A DNA stretch of 64,000 nucleotides from VRUE01 sp963774405. Lineage in GTDB: Bacteria; Actinomycetota; Thermoleophilia; Solirubrobacterales; 70-9. The stretch lies in the NCBI GenBank assembly GCA_963774405.1, contig CAVZEV010000013.1:124001-188000 (forward strand), given 5' to 3'. The notes under the pieces were generated by a model that was not told the origin of the DNA, did no database searches, and saw only the letters and a list, made by a program, of their open reading frames with translations. Shown here in pieces: positions 50,313-59,818 of this stretch. Position 1 is the stretch's first letter; every line of letters begins with the position of its first letter. Made by a program: the position numbers and the translations under genes.

Positions 50313-51992
50313 TTGGAGACGCCCAAGGCACCCGACACCCCCGAACGCGACGCGGAGGCGCTTGCGAGGGACGCTGCCGTGCGTGAGGCGGAGGCCTTCG
50401 CGCCGGGCGAGGAACCGGGCGCCGATCCCGCTCCGGGCCGCCAGGCGGGCCGCATCGCCCGCTCCACCGCGTTCTTCTCCGCCGCCACCGCCGCCTCGCG
50501 CATCGCCGGTCTCGGCCGCGAAATCGTCGCCGCCTCCTACTACGGCGTCTACGGCCCGATGTCGGCCTTCACGATCGCCTTCCAGGTCCCCAACCTGGTC
50601 CGCTCGCTCTTCGCCGACGCCGCCCTGCAACCGGCCTTCGTGCCGATCTTCACCGAGCAGCTCGAGCAGAAGAACTACCGCGAGGCATTCCGCCTCGCCT
50701 CGACCCTGCTGCTGCTGATCACCCTCGTCCTCGGCGCGATCACGGCCCTCTTCGTTCTGCTCGCCCCGGTGATCATGCCGATCTTCGCCCCCGGCTTCGA
50801 AGGCGAGCTGCTCGACCTCACCGTCACCCTCTCCCAGGTCCTCTTCCCGATCCTGATCCTGCTCGGGATCAGCGGCGTCGTCGTCGGCATCCTCAACAGC
50901 TACGACCGCTTCGGCGCCTTCGCGATCTCGCCGCTGTTCTGGAACCTGACGATCATCGTCGTCACCGTGCTTCTGGCGCCCTCCTTTCACGGCCAGAACC
51001 GGATCTACGCCTACGCGGTCGGCATCCTCGTCGGCACCCTGGTCCAGCTGCTGATCCCCGCCTGGGACCTGCGCAACACCCCGTTCAAGTTCGAGTGGAG
51101 CTTCGAGTGGCGCAACCCGAACGTGCGCCGGGTGCTGCTGCTGATGCTGCCGGTGACGATCAGCCTCGGCCTGATCAACTTCAACATGCTGATCAACAGC
51201 CTCTTCGGCAGCCTGGTCAGCACGGAATCGCCGGCGGCGATCGACAAGGCCTTCCGCATCTACCAGCTGCCGCAGGGGATCTTCTCGGTGGCGATCGCCA
51301 CGGTGCTCTTCCCGACCCTGGCCCGCTTCGCCTCGCGCGGGGAGATCGAGAACCTGCGGGCGACGATGGCCAACGGCATGCGCCAGATCCTCTTCGTCCT
51401 GGTGCCGGCCGCGGCCGCCATCCTCGTCCTCTCGGTGCCGATGATCCGGCTGATCTACCAGCGCGGCGAATTCAACCCCGAGCAGACGACCCTCGTCGCC
51501 ACCGCACTCTTCTGGTTCGCCTTCTCGCTGCCGACCAACGGCCTCTACCTGCTGCAGACCCGCACCTTCTTCAGCCTCCAGCGCCCCTGGATGGCGACCG
51601 GGCTGGCCGGCCTCGACCTGGTCGTCTCGGCCCTCGGCGCCCTCGCCCTCTACAAGCCGTTCGGCACCGGTGGCATCGTCGCCGGCACCGGCATCGGCAC
51701 GATCGCCGCGGTGGTCGCCCAGGCGATCGTCCTGCGCCACGAGTTCGGCGGCCTCGAGCTGCGCCGGCTGTCCCAGACGACGATCAAGATCACGATCGCC
51801 GCGGCCGCCCTGGCGGCGGTCTCCTTCGGCGTCTGGGACGTGCTCGACAACGCGCTCGGGCGCGGCCTGCTCGGCCAGATCCTCTCGCTGGGGGCGGGGC
51901 TCGGGCTGGGTGGCCTGGTCTACCTCGGGATGGCTAAGTTGCTCCGCATCGCCGAGCTGGAGCAGATCATGCGGCTGCTGCGGCGGCGCTAG
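50313..51992 (+). CDS. murJ: Lipid II flippase MurJ
   Basis: A 559-residue MurJ/MviN protein with about 14 membrane helices. An acidic, disordered N-terminal extension (about 1-40) precedes the core RIARSTAFFSAATAASRIAG, LGREIVAASYYGVYGPMSAF, IAFQVPNLVRSLFADAALQP and AFVPIFTEQLEQKNYREAFR, the family signature. Later ISLGLINFNMLINSLFGSL and IYQLPQGIFSVAIATVLFP are also typical. It carries lipid II across the membrane for peptidoglycan synthesis. It starts with TTG 50313; TATAGC at 50293 could be the -10. The next gene starts directly after its stop. Confidence 0.93.
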   Translation: METPKAPDTPERDAEALARDAAVREAEAFAPGEEPGADPAPGRQAGRIARSTAFFSAATAASRIAGLGREIVAASYYGVYGPMSAFTIAFQVPNLVRSLFADAALQPAFVPIFTEQLEQKNYREAFRLASTLLLLITLVLGAITALFVLLAPVIMPIFAPGFEGELLDLTVTLSQVLFPILILLGISGVVVGILNSYDRFGAFAISPLFWNLTIIVVTVLLAPSFHGQNRIYAYAVGILVGTLVQLLIPAWDLRNTPFKFEWSFEWRNPNVRRVLLLMLPVTISLGLINFNMLINSLFGSLVSTESPAAIDKAFRIYQLPQGIFSVAIATVLFPTLARFASRGEIENLRATMANGMRQILFVLVPAAAAILVLSVPMIRLIYQRGEFNPEQTTLVATALFWFAFSLPTNGLYLLQTRTFFSLQRPWMATGLAGLDLVVSALGALALYKPFGTGGIVAGTGIGTIAAVVAQAIVLRHEFGGLELRRLSQTTIKITIAAAALAAVSFGVWDVLDNALGRGLLGQILSLGAGLGLGGLVYLGMAKLLRIAELEQIMRLLRRR

Positions 51993-54092
51993 ATGCTCGG
52001 CGTTGGGCGCTACCTGCTGGGGGTGGTCGAGCTGGGGGTGCTGGTCGGGTTTGCCTGGCTGGGGGCGGTGAGTGTGCGGAGGCGGCTCGTGCCGGGGCTG
52101 AGTGGTCCGACGGCGGGGTTGGCGACGGGGGTGCTCGCGATCGCGGGGTTGCTGTGGGTTGCCGAGGGGCTCGGGAGCTTTGGCTGGTTCAGGGCTGGGC
52201 CGTATCTGGCTGCCGTGGTTGCTGTGGGGGCTGGACTTCGGCTGGTGGTTGGAGGGCCGGGGGGGCGTCCCTCCGTCTTGCTGGGTTTTTCGCCTGGGGA
52301 GTCTGGGGCCGTCCGAGGGCGGGGGTGGGGCGAAAAAGAGGACGCCGCTGCGCCGGAGGGACGCCCCCCCGACCCTTCACCAGCGGCCGTGGTCGCCCTG
52401 GTGGTAGCCGCGGTGGCGGTTGTCCATTTTGCGGTCGGGGTGAAGTTGCGGCTTTCGACGGGAATGACCGGGTTCGATTCGACCTGGTACCACGGGCCGT
52501 TCGCGGCGGGGTTCTATCGGAGCGGGGACACGTGGAGCTTGCATTTCATTGCGCCGCAGTTCCTGGCCTGGTTTTACCCGGCGAATTCGGAAGTGCTGCA
52601 TGCCATCGGGATGTTGGCTTTCAGCCGGGACACCCTCTCGCCACTGCTCAACCTTGGCTGGTTCGTTGGATGCCTCGTAGCTGCTTGGTGCATCGGGCGG
52701 CCATATCGGGTGGCCCCCTCGTCGCTGGCGCTCGTGGCGATCGCGTTGAGCGTGCCCGCTTTGCACGACCAGGCGGGGGAGGCACGGAACGACATCGTCG
52801 GAATCTTCTTTTTGCTTGCCGCGGTGGCGGTTGCCCTGGCCCAGCCCGAACGCGGTTCCTATCCGGCAAGTAGAACCGCGTTCGGGCTGGGCCGGGTGGT
52901 GGTCGTGGGTCTCGCGGTGGGGATGGCGGCCGGGACGAAGCTGAACTTCCTCCTGCCGGCGGCGGTCTTGGTGGTGGGGGTTGCGCTTGTCGCTCCGCGG
53001 GACGCTCGTTTGCGTGCGCTGGTTGCGGGAGGTGTTGCTGCCTTGGCGGGTGGGGGCTACTGGTACCTGCGAAACCTCGCCCACAGCGGCAACCCGTTGC
53101 CCTGGGTCAAGCACCTGGGGCCGATCACGTTGCCGGCGCCGGAGCAGGCGCTGGGGGGGAGGGAAGCCCACAGCGTCATTGGCTACCTCGGCGACGGCTC
53201 GGTCTGGTCGGGCTGGTTCCTGCCCGGCCTGCACCACGGCCTCACCATTCTCTGGCCGCTGCTGCTCATCGCCGCCCTGGCCGGCCTCCTGCTCGCCCTC
53301 GCCCCGGCGCTCCGGTGCGCCTTTTCCTCCCATGGCGGGGAAAAGGCGCACCGGAAGGGCGATGGCGCGCTGGCCGTGGTTGGGCTGACCGGGCTGGCGG
53401 CGGGGCTGGCCTGGCTGATCGCGCCGACCTCCGCGTCGGGCCCGGACGGCATGCCCCACGGCTTCGAATCCGGCCTGCGCTACCTGGCCCCATCCCTAAT
53501 CCTCGGTCTGGCCCTCCTCCCGACCGCCCGGCCATTCCGCGATCGCCTCACAGGCCCCATGCTGACTTCGTCGTTTCGGGTGCATATGCGTCCCAAACGA
53601 CAAAGTCAGCGGCGGGGTTGGGGCTTGAGCTGGCTCGTCGCCGGGGTCATGGTCGCTGTCGTCGCGCTCGGCTACCCGGTGCAACGGCACTATCTGCGTG
53701 CTCGCTATTCGAATCCCAGCTTCACCACCCCCGGCCTCAACGCCGCTTTCGCCTGGGCCCAGGGCATCACCGACGCCCGCATCGCCACCACCAGCACCCG
53801 CCAGTACCCCCTCTACGGCCGCGACCTGAGCAACGAAGTCACCTACATCGGCAGCGAACAACCCCACGGCGGCTTCACCGCCCCAACAACCTGCCCCGAA
53901 TGGCGCCGCCTCCTCAACGCCGGCCACTACGACTACGTGGTCACCACCCGAGACCGCATAGAACCAGGCAAGCCCCCATACCCACCCACATCCCGCTGGA
54001 CCAAAGCTCCCGGGGCCACGGTGGTCCTGCGCAAGCCGCCCACGGTCATCTACGAGCTGAAGGGGCCGCTGGCTCCATCGGCGTGTCCATGA
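51993..54092 (+). CDS. Multi-pass membrane protein, glycosyltransferase (GT-C)-like, with four in-frame palindromic insertions
   Basis: A 699-residue membrane protein with about 12 helices. The region MTGFDSTWYHGPFAAGFYRS, with a periplasmic Asp after the first helices, and FIAPQFLAWFYPANSEVLHA fit GT-C glycosyltransferases of the PMT/ArnT type that use lipid-linked sugars. A soluble C-terminal part (about 570-699) follows. I do not recognise a named family. Four long inverted repeats lie inside the gene and are translated in frame, as polar patches between helices (about residues 88-127, 281-302, 440-456 and 523-541). Each looks inserted into loops and does not break the frame. It starts immediately after murJ and ends before lepA. 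Confidence 0.6.
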   Translation: MLGVGRYLLGVVELGVLVGFAWLGAVSVRRRLVPGLSGPTAGLATGVLAIAGLLWVAEGLGSFGWFRAGPYLAAVVAVGAGLRLVVGGPGGRPSVLLGFSPGESGAVRGRGWGEKEDAAAPEGRPPDPSPAAVVALVVAAVAVVHFAVGVKLRLSTGMTGFDSTWYHGPFAAGFYRSGDTWSLHFIAPQFLAWFYPANSEVLHAIGMLAFSRDTLSPLLNLGWFVGCLVAAWCIGRPYRVAPSSLALVAIALSVPALHDQAGEARNDIVGIFFLLAAVAVALAQPERGSYPASRTAFGLGRVVVVGLAVGMAAGTKLNFLLPAAVLVVGVALVAPRDARLRALVAGGVAALAGGGYWYLRNLAHSGNPLPWVKHLGPITLPAPEQALGGREAHSVIGYLGDGSVWSGWFLPGLHHGLTILWPLLLIAALAGLLLALAPALRCAFSSHGGEKAHRKGDGALAVVGLTGLAAGLAWLIAPTSASGPDGMPHGFESGLRYLAPSLILGLALLPTARPFRDRLTGPMLTSSFRVHMRPKRQSQRRGWGLSWLVAGVMVAVVALGYPVQRHYLRARYSNPSFTTPGLNAAFAWAQGITDARIATTSTRQYPLYGRDLSNEVTYIGSEQPHGGFTAPTTCPEWRRLLNAGHYDYVVTTRDRIEPGKPPYPPTSRWTKAPGATVVLRKPPTVIYELKGPLAPSACP
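52258..52371. repeat. Long palindromic element, type B, copy 2, inside the GT-C-like gene
   Basis: Arms at 52258-52275 and 52354-52371 are perfect 18-base complements. The inner pair GGGTTTTTCGCC (52283-52294) and GGCGAAAAA (52329-52337), and the words GCTGGGTTTTTCGCCT and GCGAAAAAGAGGACGCCGCT, match the element at 42435 read on the other strand. It adds about 38 codons to the gene without a stop. Confidence 0.65.
52838..52893. repeat. Palindromic element inside the GT-C-like gene (21-base perfect arms)
   Basis: GGCCCAGCCCGAACGCGGTTC at 52838-52858 is exactly complementary to 52873-52893, with a 14-base loop. It is read through in frame as AQPERGSYPASRTAFGLGR. Confidence 0.7.
53311..53355. 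repeat. Palindromic element inside the GT-C-like gene (17-base perfect arms)
   Basis: TCCGGTGCGCCTTTTCC at 53311-53327 is exactly complementary to 53339-53355 with an 11-base loop; read in frame. Confidence 0.65.
53561..53610. repeat. Palindromic element inside the GT-C-like gene (about 19-base arms, one mismatch and one bulge)
   Basis: GCTGACTTCGTCGTTTCGGG at 53561-53580 pairs with 53592-53610 (CCCAAACGACAAAGTCAGC) around TGCATATGCGT; read in frame. Confidence 0.6.
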
Positions 54093-54144
54093 GCCGCGGC
54101 CGTCTTGTCGCTGGTCCTGTCCAGGCGCTCCTCCGGCGGGTGGC

Positions 54145-54209
54145 GCGGTAGGGGGTACCAGCCCCGGGGACGCTTTAGCGACCGCAGGGGCTGGTGGGGC
54201 CCCTGCCGC
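54145..54209. repeat. Imperfect palindromic element upstream of lepA
   Basis: GCGGTAGGGG (54145-54154) pairs with CCCCTGCCGC (54200-54209) with one G-T pair. ACCAGCCCC (54157-54165) pairs exactly with GGGGCTGGT (54187-54195). It lies 67 bases before the lepA ATG. Confidence 0.5.
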
Positions 54210-54275
54210 GACAGGACCCGCCGGTCGAGCGGCTCGCAGGACCCGTCGGCTACTCGCCATACTGGCGACCCGCCC

Positions 54276-56067
<1,792 letters not shown>

Positions 56068-56069
<2 letters not shown>

Positions 56070-56147
56070 AGGGAGTCGGGCACCCTTCCCAAAACGCTCG
56101 GCAGGAGCCTCGCTTGAGTGTTTTGGGAAGGGTGCCCGACTCCCTCT
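56068..56147. repeat. Long palindromic element, type A, copy 1
   Basis: 28-base perfect arms (56068-56095 and 56120-56147) surround a 24-base centre. The inner sequence CCCAAAACGCTCGGCAGGAG, then CCTCGCTTGAGTGTTTTGGG, is almost identical in the copies at 57140 and 59609, while the outer arms differ completely in sequence. It begins at the lepA stop codon. Confidence 0.75.
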
Positions 56148-56192
56148 GCTCAACCACCTCGCCCACGTCACTCCCGTTCGTGCAGGAGGTCA

Positions 56193-56280
56193 ACTGGCCG
56201 GCCAACCAGTCCTTTGAAGCGCCTTTGGACCGGTCCGTTCATTGGAGCTCTACTGGCCGGCCGACCAGTCGTTTGAAGCG
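56193..56280 (+). promoter_or_regulatory. Tandem operator-like repeats upstream of the dehydratase pair
   Basis: Two 29-base direct repeats (56193-56221 and 56252-56280, 27 of 29 identical) start ACTGGCCGGCCRACCAGT, itself an imperfect palindrome, and end TTTGAAGCG. GGACCGGTCC, a 10-base palindrome, lies between them. A -10-like TAGACT at 56285 ends eight bases before the ATG at 56299. TetR-type control is plausible. Confidence 0.55.
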
Positions 56281-56298
56281 TCTCTAGACTGGCGCGCC

Positions 56299-56739
56299 AT
56301 GAGCGTAAAGACTGAGGCAATAGGCAAGGAATGGCCCGCTACGAAGTACGAGGTGGGCAAGGAGAAGATTGGCGAGTATGCGGGGGTGCTGGGGATCGAG
56401 AACCCGGTGCACTTCGATCGCGAGGCGGCCAGGGCGGCCGGCTTCCGTGACGTCGTCGCGCCGCCGATGTTTGCGGTCGTCTACAGCTCGCCGGCGATGG
56501 CGCCGGCGATGTTCGACGCCGACGTCGGCATGAACTTCGCCGCGATGGTGCATGGCGGCCAGGAGTTCGAGTGGGGCGAGCCGGCCTGCTCGGGGGACGA
56601 GATCACGACCACTGCCAAGTGCGTCGACATCTCCGAAAAGGACGGCAAGGGCTTCTATATCTTCGAGACGAACGCGGTCAACCAGAACGGGGACCAGGTT
56701 GCAAAGGGCACCTGGACCCTGATCGTGAGGGGGGTCTGA
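56299..56739 (+). CDS. MaoC-like / HadA-type dehydratase subunit (FAS1-like dehydratase domain)
   Basis: A 146-residue hot-dog protein. The start is MSVKTEAIGKEWPATKYEVG. ENPVHFDREAARAAGFRDVV with APPMFAVVYSS is the non-catalytic FAS1_DH-type N-domain. NFAAMVHGGQEFEWGEPACS and DGKGFYIFETNAVNQNGDQV with AKGTWTLIVRG follow. In mycobacteria HadA lacks the catalytic pair and works with HadB, and the next gene here supplies it. Together they would dehydrate a beta-hydroxyacyl thioester in fatty-acid elongation. The stop overlaps the next gene's start region by one base spacing (TGAGATG). Confidence 0.82.
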   Translation: MSVKTEAIGKEWPATKYEVGKEKIGEYAGVLGIENPVHFDREAARAAGFRDVVAPPMFAVVYSSPAMAPAMFDADVGMNFAAMVHGGQEFEWGEPACSGDEITTTAKCVDISEKDGKGFYIFETNAVNQNGDQVAKGTWTLIVRGV

Positions 56740-56740
56740 G

Positions 56741-57133
56741 ATGGCGGACTTGAATCCAGGCGACGCGATCCCGGAGCTGAAGGTCACTCCGGACAAGTAC
56801 CTGCCGCACCGCTATGCCGGCGCTTCAGGCGACTTCAACCCGATTCACATCGACCCCGAGTTCGCCAAGGCGGTCGGTCTCCCCAACTCGATCCTGCACG
56901 GGCTCTACATGATGGGCCTGGTCGCCCGCGCCAACGCGGCGCTCGCCGACGGCGACCCGCGAGCGCTGAAGAGGCTCTCGGTCCAGTTCCGCGGGATGGG
57001 CGCCCCGGAGACTGAGATCGTGGTCAGCGGCACCGTTAAGAGTGTCGATGGCGACAGGGTTGTCGTGGACACGGTTGCGGCGCAGGGTGAGAATCAGACG
57101 ATCCGCAACGCGGAAGCCGAAATTCAGCTTTAA
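56741..57133 (+). CDS. MaoC-like / HadB-type dehydratase subunit (catalytic)
   Basis: A 130-residue hydratase 2 domain. YAGASGDFNPIHIDPEFAKA carries the catalytic Asp and His, followed by the oxyanion-hole segment VGLPNSILHGLYMMGLVARA. It ends VDGDRVVVDTVAAQGENQTI. It pairs with the preceding HadA-like subunit to form a heterodimeric (3R)-hydroxyacyl-thioester dehydratase. The gene starts directly after the hadA-like stop. Whether the substrate is ACP- or CoA-bound is not visible. Confidence 0.85.
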   Translation: MADLNPGDAIPELKVTPDKYLPHRYAGASGDFNPIHIDPEFAKAVGLPNSILHGLYMMGLVARANAALADGDPRALKRLSVQFRGMGAPETEIVVSGTVKSVDGDRVVVDTVAAQGENQTIRNAEAEIQL

Positions 57134-57139
57134 GCGGCA

Positions 57140-57217
57140 AGGAGCGCCGGGTGGCCCTCCCAAAACGCTCGGCGGGAGCCTCGCTGGAGTGTTTTGGGAG
57201 GGCCACCCGGCGCTCCT
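57140..57217. repeat. Long palindromic element, type A, copy 2
   Basis: 27-base perfect arms (57140-57166 and 57191-57217) surround the shared centre CCCAAAACGCTCGGCGGGAG, then CCTCGCTGGAGTGTTTTGGG. It lies between the HadB-like stop and the hrcA start (57232). It is not a CIRCE element: the half site TTAGCACTC is absent. Confidence 0.75.
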
Positions 57218-57231
57218 CATAGACTTGAGGC

Positions 57232-58254
57232 ATGCTTTCGTCTCGCCAGGAGCTCATTCTCAAGCTGGTGGTTGACGCGTATCTCGCGTCGGGGAAGCCT
57301 GTGCCGTCGAAAGAGATCGCCGAGCAGCGGCAGGTGGAGTGGGGGCCGTCGACTGTGCGGGCGGAGCTGGCGGCGCTCGAGGCGGCGGGGTACTTGACGC
57401 ATCCGCATACGTCGGCGGGCAGGGTGCCGACGGAGTTGGGGTATCGGCGGCACGTCGACGCGATGATGGCTACTGGCGGCCCGGCGGCGGAGAGCTCGGT
57501 TGAGCTGGAGCTGCGGCGGGAGATCGACGCGGCTATGCGGGAGACGACGAGGGCCCTGGCGCGGGTGACGGATTTGATGGCGCTGGTGACGGCGCCGCCG
57601 GAGACGGTGGCGGCGACGATCCACCGGGTCGAGGTGCTGCGGCTGCAGCCGATGCGGGTGATGGTGGTGGCGATCGCCTCCAATGGCGCGGTGGCGAAGC
57701 GGGTCTTCGACTTTCCGGGGCCGGTCGATCCGGGCTTGGTCGAGTGGGCTTCCAGCTACCTCAACGAGCAGCTGACCGGCCTCGGCCTCGGCGCTCGCAT
57801 GATCGCCAGTCGTCTCGCCGATCCGGAGCTGGGGCCGGTCGAGGCCGAGTTCGTCGCCACGCTTGGCGCCGCCTTCACCGAGCTCGAGCAGGAGGAGTCC
57901 GCCGACACGCTCTACACCGAGGGCGCCTCACGGCTGCTCTCTGAAGCCCACTCCGCCGACCTGCCCCGCGCCGACATGCTGATGACCGCGCTGGAGGAGC
58001 GGGCGACGATGCTGGGCATGCTGCGCTCGGCGCTGGATCAACGCTCGGTCTTCCTCTGGATCGGGGCCGAGAACCCGCGGCCGGAGCTGCGCTCGGTCAG
58101 CGTCGTCGGCGCCAACTACGGCCTCGCCCACCGCAATCTCGGCGCGGTCGGCGTGGTCGGGCCGCTGCGCATGGATTACGCCACCGCGATCGCCTCGGTT
58201 CGTGGCGCCGCCCGCGAGCTCTCGCGCTACTGCGAGACGGTCTACGACGGTTAA
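57232..58254 (+). CDS. hrcA: Heat-inducible transcription repressor HrcA
   Basis: A 340-residue repressor. The winged helix is at about 1-75: MLSSRQELILKLVVDAYLAS, then GKPVPSKEIAEQR, WGPSTVRAELAALEAAGYLT and HPHTSAGRVPTELGYRRHVD. The core ends with GLAHRNLGAVGVVGPLRMDY and ATAIASVRGAARELSRYCET, the diagnostic HrcA end. It represses dnaK/groE-type operons by binding CIRCE; no CIRCE is seen here. It is followed three bases later by the dnaJ-like gene, the normal order. Confidence 0.95.
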   Translation: MLSSRQELILKLVVDAYLASGKPVPSKEIAEQRQVEWGPSTVRAELAALEAAGYLTHPHTSAGRVPTELGYRRHVDAMMATGGPAAESSVELELRREIDAAMRETTRALARVTDLMALVTAPPETVAATIHRVEVLRLQPMRVMVVAIASNGAVAKRVFDFPGPVDPGLVEWASSYLNEQLTGLGLGARMIASRLADPELGPVEAEFVATLGAAFTELEQEESADTLYTEGASRLLSEAHSADLPRADMLMTALEERATMLGMLRSALDQRSVFLWIGAENPRPELRSVSVVGANYGLAHRNLGAVGVVGPLRMDYATAIASVRGAARELSRYCETVYDG

Positions 58255-58257
58255 TCG

Positions 58258-58933
58258 ATGGCGGGCGACTACTACGAGCTGCTCGGGGTCGAGCGCGGCG
58301 CCTCCGACGCCGAGGTCAAGCGAGCCTTCCGCAAGGTCGCCCGCGAGCTGCACCCCGACGTCAACGCGCACGACCCCGAGGCCGAGGAGAAGTTCAAGGC
58401 CGCGGCCGAGGCCTACGAGGTGCTCTCCGACCCCGAGCAGCGCCAGATCTACGACCGCTACGGCCAGGACGGCCTGCGCCAGGGAGGCTTCCCACCGGGC
58501 GGCGGAGCCGCCGGCTTCGGCTCGATCGAGGAGCCTGCTGGGCGCGGTTTTCGGCGGCGCCTTCGGCTTCGAGGTGAGGCGCGGGCCGATGCGCGGCCAG
58601 GACCTGATGCACGCGGTTGAGATCTCGGCCGTGCAGGCGATGCTCGGGACCAGCGTCAAGATCCCCAGCCACGACGGCGAGCGCGAGATCGAGCTGCCCT
58701 CGGGGATCCAGCACGGCACCCAGTTCGCCCTGCGCGGCCACGGCCTGCCCGGCGCCAACGGCGGCCCGCCGGGCGACCTGCGCATCGTCATCCACGTGAT
58801 CGTCCCCAGCGAGCTCTCCGAGGAGCAGCGCGAGCTGGCCGAGAAGCTCGAGCAGTCGCTGGAGCCGCACAACCTGCGCTCCGACGGGGGCGACGAGGGC
58901 TTCCTCTCGCGCATGCGCAGAGCCTTCGGTTGA
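58258..58933 (+). CDS. dnaJ: DnaJ with the zinc-finger and first C-terminal domain missing, plus one frameshift
   Basis: The J domain is complete: DYYELLGVERGASDAEVKRA, then LHPDVNAHDPEAEEKFKAAA with the HPD motif, and a short G/F region. An extra C near 58534 breaks the frame; beyond it the protein continues LLGAVFGGAFGFEVRRGP. Then it jumps directly to the second C-terminal domain, RGQDLMHAVEISAVQAMLGT, VKIPSHDGEREIELPSGI and GPPGDLRIVIHVIVPSELSE. No CxxCxGxG repeats exist, so about 150 residues (domain I and the zinc finger) are gone. The total is about 224 residues against about 375 normally. The end (FLSRMRRAFG) overlaps prmA. Confidence 0.8.
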
Positions 58934-59814
58934 TCCGCCTCGCCGTCCGCTGCGCGCCCGAGCAGGCCGAGATCGTCCTCGCCGAGCTGACCGTGCTGGC
59001 GCCCAACGGCGTCGAGGAGGAGCAGGGCCCGGGCTACGTCGAGTACGCGATCTACGGCGGCGAGGGAGAGCTGCCCGAGCTGGGCGAGATCGAGGTCGCG
59101 GCGGGGGACGGCCTGGTTGAGGTGGTCGCGACCGAGGTCCCCGACGACTGGGCCGATCGCTGGCAGGACTTCCACAAACCGCTCCTGGTCGGCGAGCGGC
59201 TCTGGCTGCGACCCTCCTGGGAGGAGCCGCGCGAGGGCGCGATCGACCTCGTCGTCGACCCAGGCCAGGCTTTCGGCACGGGCGCCCATCCGACGACGCG
59301 ACTCTGCCTGGAACTCCTGCTTGAGCTGGAGGAAGCGGGTGAAGCAGACGGGCCGCTCATCGACCTCGGCACAGGATCCGGGGTGCTCGCCATCGCTGCG
59401 GCCAAGCTCGGCTGGGCCCCGATACGCGGCTACGACCACGAGGCACCTTCGATCGAGGCTGCCGGCGCTAACGCTGCGGCCAATGGTGTCAGCCTCCAGC
59501 TCGAACGCCGAAACCTCCGCGAGGCACTCCCTGAGCTCGCCCCGACGGTGGTCGCCAACATGACCGCGCCGGTTCTGAAGGCGGTGGCCGGACAGCTTGA
59601 GGGCGGGAGGGGCCGAGACAGGGCCCAAAACGCTCGGCGGGAGCCTCGCTTGAGTGTTTTGGGGACCCCTGTCTCGGCCCCGGCCACGCTCATCTGCTCC
59701 GGGCTGCTTCCGAGCGAGGTGGATGAGATCGCTGCCGAGTTCGGGGCATGGGGGCTGGCCGAGGCGGACAGGCGCTTGCAGGGGGACTGGGCGGCGCTGT
59801 TGCTCCGGAGGTAG
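58930..59814 (+). CDS. prmA: Ribosomal protein L11 methyltransferase PrmA with an in-frame palindromic insertion
   Basis: A 294-residue methyltransferase with TTG start overlapping the dnaJ stop (TTGA). VDPGQAFGTGAHPTTRLCLE and PLIDLGTGSGVLAIAAAKLG are the PrmA substrate and SAM motifs, and VANMTAPVLKAVAGQL is the catalytic region (NxxAxx). At that point about 25 codons (GRGRDRAQNARREPRLSVLG and flanks) are the translation of a type A palindrome, after which ATLICSGLLPSEVDEIAAEF resumes the normal protein. The insertion lies in a loop between strands and keeps the frame. It trimethylates L11. Confidence 0.9.
   Translation: MIRLAVRCAPEQAEIVLAELTVLAPNGVEEEQGPGYVEYAIYGGEGELPELGEIEVAAGDGLVEVVATEVPDDWADRWQDFHKPLLVGERLWLRPSWEEPREGAIDLVVDPGQAFGTGAHPTTRLCLELLLELEEAGEADGPLIDLGTGSGVLAIAAAKLGWAPIRGYDHEAPSIEAAGANAAANGVSLQLERRNLREALPELAPTVVANMTAPVLKAVAGQLEGGRGRDRAQNARREPRLSVLGTPVSAPATLICSGLLPSEVDEIAAEFGAWGLAEADRRLQGDWAALLLRR
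59609..59681. repeat. Long palindromic element, type A, copy 3, inside prmA
   Basis: GGGGCCGAGACAGGG (59609-59623) pairs exactly with 59667-59681, and CCCAAAAC (59624-59631) with GTTTTGGG (59656-59663), with a 3-base bulge. The centre ACGCTCGGCGGGAGCCTCGC is as in copies 1 and 2. It is translated in frame within prmA. Confidence 0.75.
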
Positions 59815-59818
59815 CAAT

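Noticed and set aside
57140..57217. Palindrome upstream of hrcA as a CIRCE element
   Set aside because: The CIRCE half sites TTAGCACTC/GAGTGCTAA are absent. The only likeness is a CRCTC/GAGTG core, and the same palindrome also occurs after lepA and inside prmA.
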